This document shows positions 14,786-17,842 of a stretch of DNA of 17,842 nt, one piece after another; the first letter of the stretch is position 1, and each line of letters starts with the position of its first letter. Under the pieces are notes generated by a model. It had not been told where the DNA came from. It made no database searches and saw nothing but the letters and a program-made list of their open reading frames with translations. This DNA is from an uncultured Burkholderiaceae bacterium (GTDB lineage Bacteria; Pseudomonadota; Gammaproteobacteria; Burkholderiales; Burkholderiaceae). The stretch lies in the NCBI GenBank assembly GCA_937871985.1, contig CALMPB010000187.1:1-17842 (forward strand). The letters are read 5' to 3'. The translations under genes and the position numbers were made by a program.

Positions 14786-14789
14786 GGAG
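14786..14789 (+). promoter_or_regulatory. Ribosome site deciding the TTG start of flgM
   Basis: GGAG lies 7 bases before TTG 14797. That start yields the expected FlgM N-terminus (MKISSS...), and no in-frame ATG is available at a comparable position. Confidence 0.6.
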
Positions 14790-14796
14790 TTTCATC

Positions 14797-15078
14797 TTGA
14801 AGATCTCGTCTTCCGTCAAAAACGCAGCCCTCAACACCGTGACCGCTACCCGTAGCGGCATCGGTGGCGCGCCGGCCAACATATCCAGCAACGGAAAAGA
14901 CTCTGTGGATCTCAGCGCCACCGCCCGCAATCTGGCCAGCCTGCAAAACGGCGAAAACGACATCAACGTCGATCGTGTCCGCGAAATCAGCGACGCCATC
15001 GCCGCGGGCAAGCTCAAGGTGGATCCGGGCCGCATCGCCGACTCGCTGCTGGCCAGCGTGCGCGAACTCCTCAAGTAA
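14797..15078 (+). CDS. flgM: FlgM: anti-sigma-28 factor
   Basis: FlgM binds FliA (sigma-28) in the cytoplasm and blocks late flagellar genes until it is exported through the completed hook-basal body. The 93-residue product is of normal length. The N-terminal half is Ser/Asn/Thr-rich and disorder-prone, as expected for an exported intrinsically disordered protein. The C-terminal sigma-binding part has the signature 'NVDRVREISDAIAAGKLKVDPGRIADSLL' (within ~57-85). Translation starts with TTG at 14797 supported by GGAG. A sigma-28-like promoter upstream implies feedback control by its own target. flgN follows after 17 bases. Confidence 0.95.
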   Translation: MKISSSVKNAALNTVTATRSGIGGAPANISSNGKDSVDLSATARNLASLQNGENDINVDRVREISDAIAAGKLKVDPGRIADSLLASVRELLK

Positions 15079-15095
15079 TTTTTTCCGCGCACACT

Positions 15096-15563
15096 ATGTC
15101 CATTCACGCACTACACGCCGGCTTGCAGCACGAAATCGGACTGGTCGGCCAATTCATTGCCGTCCTCGAAACCGAAACCGAAAATCTACTGGAGCCCGGC
15201 GGCAACGACACGCTCAACGAATCCACCCATGTCAAGAACGAGCTGGCGGAACAACTGAGCCTGGCGGGCCAGGCACGCGACGCCCTGCTGGCTGAAATGG
15301 GACACGGCAGCGGAAAAGCCGGCCTGGAAGCCGCGGCGCAAAACGATCCCGAAACACGAGCGCTCGTGGCAACGCTTTTCGAACAAGCGGAACAAGCCCG
15401 GCAAATGAATGCGTCGAACGGCTACATCATTGAAATGTACCTGAAGTACAACCAGCAAGCGCTCGACACCCTGCGCAGCCTGGCCGGCATCGGCAATCTG
15501 TACGACGCCAGCGGACGCGCCCGGAACACCAGCTCCCAGACCCGGGGCATCCGCGCCGGCTGA
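15096..15563 (+). CDS. flgN: FlgN: export chaperone for FlgK and FlgL
   Basis: FlgN is a cytoplasmic type III chaperone that binds the C-terminal ends of FlgK and FlgL and delivers them to the export gate. The 155-residue product is largely helical with little sequence conservation, as usual for this family. Supporting features are the 'LETETENLL' segment near the N-terminus, the 'VKNELAEQLSLAGQARDALL' helix (47-66), a long helix with 'YLKYNQQALDTLRSLAG' and the family-typical 'NLYDASGRAR' tail near 134-143. The position immediately after flgM is the strongest argument. ATG 15096 has no clear ribosome site. The gene ends 14 bases from the convergent flhF stop, and I see no terminator between them. 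Confidence 0.9.
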   Translation: MSIHALHAGLQHEIGLVGQFIAVLETETENLLEPGGNDTLNESTHVKNELAEQLSLAGQARDALLAEMGHGSGKAGLEAAAQNDPETRALVATLFEQAEQARQMNASNGYIIEMYLKYNQQALDTLRSLAGIGNLYDASGRARNTSSQTRGIRAG

Positions 15564-15577
15564 ATCGCGACGCCACG

Positions 15578-17842
15578 CTAAGCCGTCATTTCCTTCAGGG
15601 CAAACAGCTTCATCATCATCGACGCCGCCACGGGCGCCGTCAGCATGGTTTTACCGGCCAAGGCATGCAGGACGCGCCGCACTCCACCGGCCGCTTCACC
15701 CTGCATGGCCTGCCAGACGGCCAGGCCCGACTGCGAGGCAAGCAGCGCGCGGCCAAGCTCCGACTCCTGCCGTCCACCTCCGGCCAGCAATGGCCATAGG
15801 CGCGCCGCGTAGCGCAACACGGCCTTGGATTCGGCTTGCGCCACCAACCACAAGGCCAGCCTGTCGGCGGGCTCCACGCCTTGGCCAAGATTGCTCAAAC
15901 CGTATAGCGTCTTCAACGGCGCGCCATCCCGGCGCTTGACGATTCGCACGACGCACAGGCGCACGGGCAGCGGACTGACCTGGCGCGCAGTCAGCGCCAC
16001 CTCGGCCTGGCCCGCCCAGATAATGACGTCCTGCAACGCCAGCCCGCAGACTTGCGCCAGATTGGCGTCTGCGCCCGCCATGGGCAAGGGACGATAATCC
16101 AGGACTTTGGCCAATGCACCGGCGGTCGTGGAGCAGGAATCGGCGTCGACGATGCGGGTCGAGCCCGGGCACTGCACCAGCCAGGAAGCATCCGCCGCCG
16201 ACAGGCTGCGCCACAAGCCTTGCGATCCGCCCTCGAACAGATGCACCACAGGCGCCGAAACCTGATCGTGGAGAAACTGAACTTGCTGGCGCAGGACATC
16301 GCCCGGCGCAGGCGCCGCCAGGGCCGACGCGCCATCGGACGACTGCCAGCCTTGGGGAAAGACAATCTGCTGCCAGGGCGAAACCAGCGCCTGGCCCTGC
16401 CCATCCAGCAGGAAGGTTGCGTGCATGCGGCCCACGGCCCCCGATGCCGCCTTTACGGCAACCCGGTCGTGAATGGCCAGCATGGGTCCACGGCCCGCCC
16501 GGCCTTGCGCGGCACGCAGCAAATGCCCGGCCTGCGATTCGACGGCCAAGGAAGCCTCTTGCGAGACATGGCCGCGCCACAGATCGTAGGCTTCGGCGCA
16601 CGCCACGGCATCATCCAGATACACGCAAGCTTCTTTCAAGTCGTCGGACGACAACGGCGCCTCCGCACCGGCAGCGGACAGCAAACCCGGCAGCAATTTC
16701 CGCCGCCGGGTTTCGGCGGCCGCATCGGCGGATACGTTTTCAGGCGCCTTGGCCAGCGCCATCAGCGCCGCGAAATCGGCCTCGGTGGGCGCATACAAGG
16801 CCTGCGAAGCCGTCTGCTGCGTCAAGGCGCGGTCAACCAGCTCACGCCCGTCGAGGAACAACAGGTCCTCGGGCACTTTCTGGCCGTTCGACACATAGCA
16901 AATGGGCAACTGGTAACGGATGGACGTATCGAGCGAAGCGCCCAGGCGGGGAGCTTCATCGATCTTGGTGATGATGCAGCCGCGCAGCGGGCTGCCGCCA
17001 TCGTTCGAATACGTGCGGGCCACCTCGTCCAGCGTGTCGCCGTGGCTGGAGGCGTTCAGCACCAGCAGGCGGCTGACGGTGCGTCCCGCCTGCGCCAGCA
17101 TGACCGCCTGCTCCGAGACATGGCGATCGCGCTGGCTGATGCCGACATTATCGATAAGGATGAGCTGATCGGGGGCAATGCCCGCCACGACGCGCTTGAG
17201 CTCGTCGGCATCCTGCACCACATGCACGGGAACCCGCATGATGCCGCCATAGATCTTCAACTGCTCGTGCGCGCCGATACGGTAGGTATCGGTCGTAAGC
17301 AGCACGACCTTGCCGGAGCCGAAACGCTTCACGCAGCGCGCCGCCAGCTTGGCGATGGTGGTGGTCTTGCCGACGCCCGTCGGGCCGACCAGGGCCACCA
17401 CGGCTCCCGGCGCCAGCAGGCTTTGCTCGCTTTCCAGCACAGGCAGGTGTGTTTTCAGTTCGTTGCCGACCCATTGCCACGCCGCCTTGGCCGGCAGCTC
17501 GTCCGGCAGGCGCTTGAGCATGGCCCGCAGCAGCGCCGTGCTGAACCCCAGGCCCAGCAAGGTTTGAAACAGCGAAGCCGCCTGCGGCGCCTTGCGCAGA
17601 TGATTGCCCCAAAGCATTTCGTCCATGCGCGCCTCGAGCGCGCCGCGCATGGCGCCGATGGCATCCACCACGTCGGCGCCTTGAGGCGCGGGAGGCTGGC
17701 GCAGATTGCCCGACACGCGCGAAGGCGACGGCGCCGCCGGCACGGAAGGCCGCGGGGCGGGCGGCTGGGCCGTCGCAACGGATTGCACCACCGAGGTCTG
17801 GTCGGTGGCCAGTATCTCCACTCCGCCGTTGACCCGGCGATT
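15578..17842 (-). CDS. flhF: FlhF: SRP-type GTPase for flagellar placement, N-terminus beyond window, long C-terminal extension
   Basis: FlhF recruits early flagellar parts to the correct cell site. 754 residues are visible; the frame is open to the window edge and begins NRRVNGGVEIL, matching a position ~30 residues into typical FlhF proteins. Visible numbering: Pro-rich linker ~25-60, helical N domain ~60-140, G1 P-loop VGPTGVGKT ~152-160, 'TTDTYRIGAHEQLKIYG' ~183-199, G3 'LIDNVGISQRDR' ~229-240 and G4 TKID at ~292-295, then the 'QLPICYVSNGQKVPEDL' closing segment. The usual protein ends soon after; here about 400 more residues follow (~350-754). I do not recognise a domain there; it starts with a basic RRRKLLPGLL patch and has mixed helix/strand character. 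G3 has Asn232 where Thr is usual. The gene is convergent with flgN; flhA/flhB would be expected just outside the window. Confidence 0.94.
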   Translation of the reverse strand, partial: NRRVNGGVEILATDQTSVVQSVATAQPPAPRPSVPAAPSPSRVSGNLRQPPAPQGADVVDAIGAMRGALEARMDEMLWGNHLRKAPQAASLFQTLLGLGFSTALLRAMLKRLPDELPAKAAWQWVGNELKTHLPVLESEQSLLAPGAVVALVGPTGVGKTTTIAKLAARCVKRFGSGKVVLLTTDTYRIGAHEQLKIYGGIMRVPVHVVQDADELKRVVAGIAPDQLILIDNVGISQRDRHVSEQAVMLAQAGRTVSRLLVLNASSHGDTLDEVARTYSNDGGSPLRGCIITKIDEAPRLGASLDTSIRYQLPICYVSNGQKVPEDLLFLDGRELVDRALTQQTASQALYAPTEADFAALMALAKAPENVSADAAAETRRRKLLPGLLSAAGAEAPLSSDDLKEACVYLDDAVACAEAYDLWRGHVSQEASLAVESQAGHLLRAAQGRAGRGPMLAIHDRVAVKAASGAVGRMHATFLLDGQGQALVSPWQQIVFPQGWQSSDGASALAAPAPGDVLRQQVQFLHDQVSAPVVHLFEGGSQGLWRSLSAADASWLVQCPGSTRIVDADSCSTTAGALAKVLDYRPLPMAGADANLAQVCGLALQDVIIWAGQAEVALTARQVSPLPVRLCVVRIVKRRDGAPLKTLYGLSNLGQGVEPADRLALWLVAQAESKAVLRYAARLWPLLAGGGRQESELGRALLASQSGLAVWQAMQGEAAGGVRRVLHALAGKTMLTAPVAASMMMKLFALKEMTA

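Noticed and set aside
15561..15580. Bidirectional terminator between convergent flgN and flhF
   Set aside because: The 14-base gap has no stem and no T run on either strand.
1..17842. Mobile elements, CRISPR arrays, tRNA or rRNA genes, phage or defence genes
   Set aside because: No transposase, direct-repeat array, clover-leaf or unrelated cassette found; the window is continuous flagellar and chemotaxis sequence.

Overview
The window is a near-complete flagellar rod-hook gene cluster of a GC-rich Gram-negative bacterium. P-ring (FlgI) and L-ring (FlgH) proteins require an outer membrane. The gene order (flhF, flgN, flgM, flgA, then divergent flgB to flgL, then chemoreceptors) and the protein style suggest a betaproteobacterium, most likely Alcaligenaceae (the Bordetella/Achromobacter/Pusillimonas neighbourhood). 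The family call is inference from layout and sequence style, not a database match. Nearly every base is coding; no gap between genes exceeds about 200 bases. I see no insertion sequence, CRISPR array, tRNA or rRNA.

Layout from left to right. Positions 1-838 (minus) hold the N-terminal part of a methyl-accepting chemotaxis protein (MCP) with a full periplasmic sensor, cut by the window edge. A 129-base gap carries a hairpin and an operator-like palindrome. Positions 968-6089 (minus) form a tight set transcribed flgK, flgL, a second MCP with almost no periplasmic domain, and a small BamE/SmpA-like lipoprotein. A very good sigma-28 (FliA) promoter lies just upstream of flgK at 6153-6179. Positions 6227-13721 (minus) are flgB, C, D, E, F, G, H, I, J in the canonical order. 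Within this run a hairpin plus T8 tract, which reads as an intrinsic terminator, sits between flgC and flgD. A divergent regulatory region of about 196 bases separates flgB from flgA (plus), which is followed by flgM (with its own sigma-28-like promoter) and flgN. The window ends with convergent flhF (minus), whose first ~30 codons lie outside the window.

How the genes fit together. FlgA chaperones P-ring assembly. FlgB, C, F and G form the rod, FlgJ caps the rod and cuts peptidoglycan, FlgI and FlgH form the P and L rings, FlgD caps the growing hook and FlgE is the hook. FlgK and FlgL join hook to filament and are escorted by FlgN. FlgM holds sigma-28 inactive until the hook is finished and FlgM is exported. 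Promoters consistent with sigma-28 stand in front of flgK and flgM, so flgKL and the downstream receptors and lipoprotein would be late genes that switch on after hook completion. FlhF is an SRP-type GTPase that sets flagellar position and number.

The main points beyond an ordinary flagellar cluster are: the intra-operon terminator splitting rod genes from hook genes; a FlhF with a long C-terminal extension I do not recognise and a changed G3 motif; a receptor with no real sensor domain but a CheR/CheB tether pentapeptide; an uncharacterised lipoprotein co-transcribed with it; duplicated surface domains in FlgL shared with FlgK; and a lone cysteine in a FlgE insertion. I found no unrelated, previously undescribed multi-gene system.
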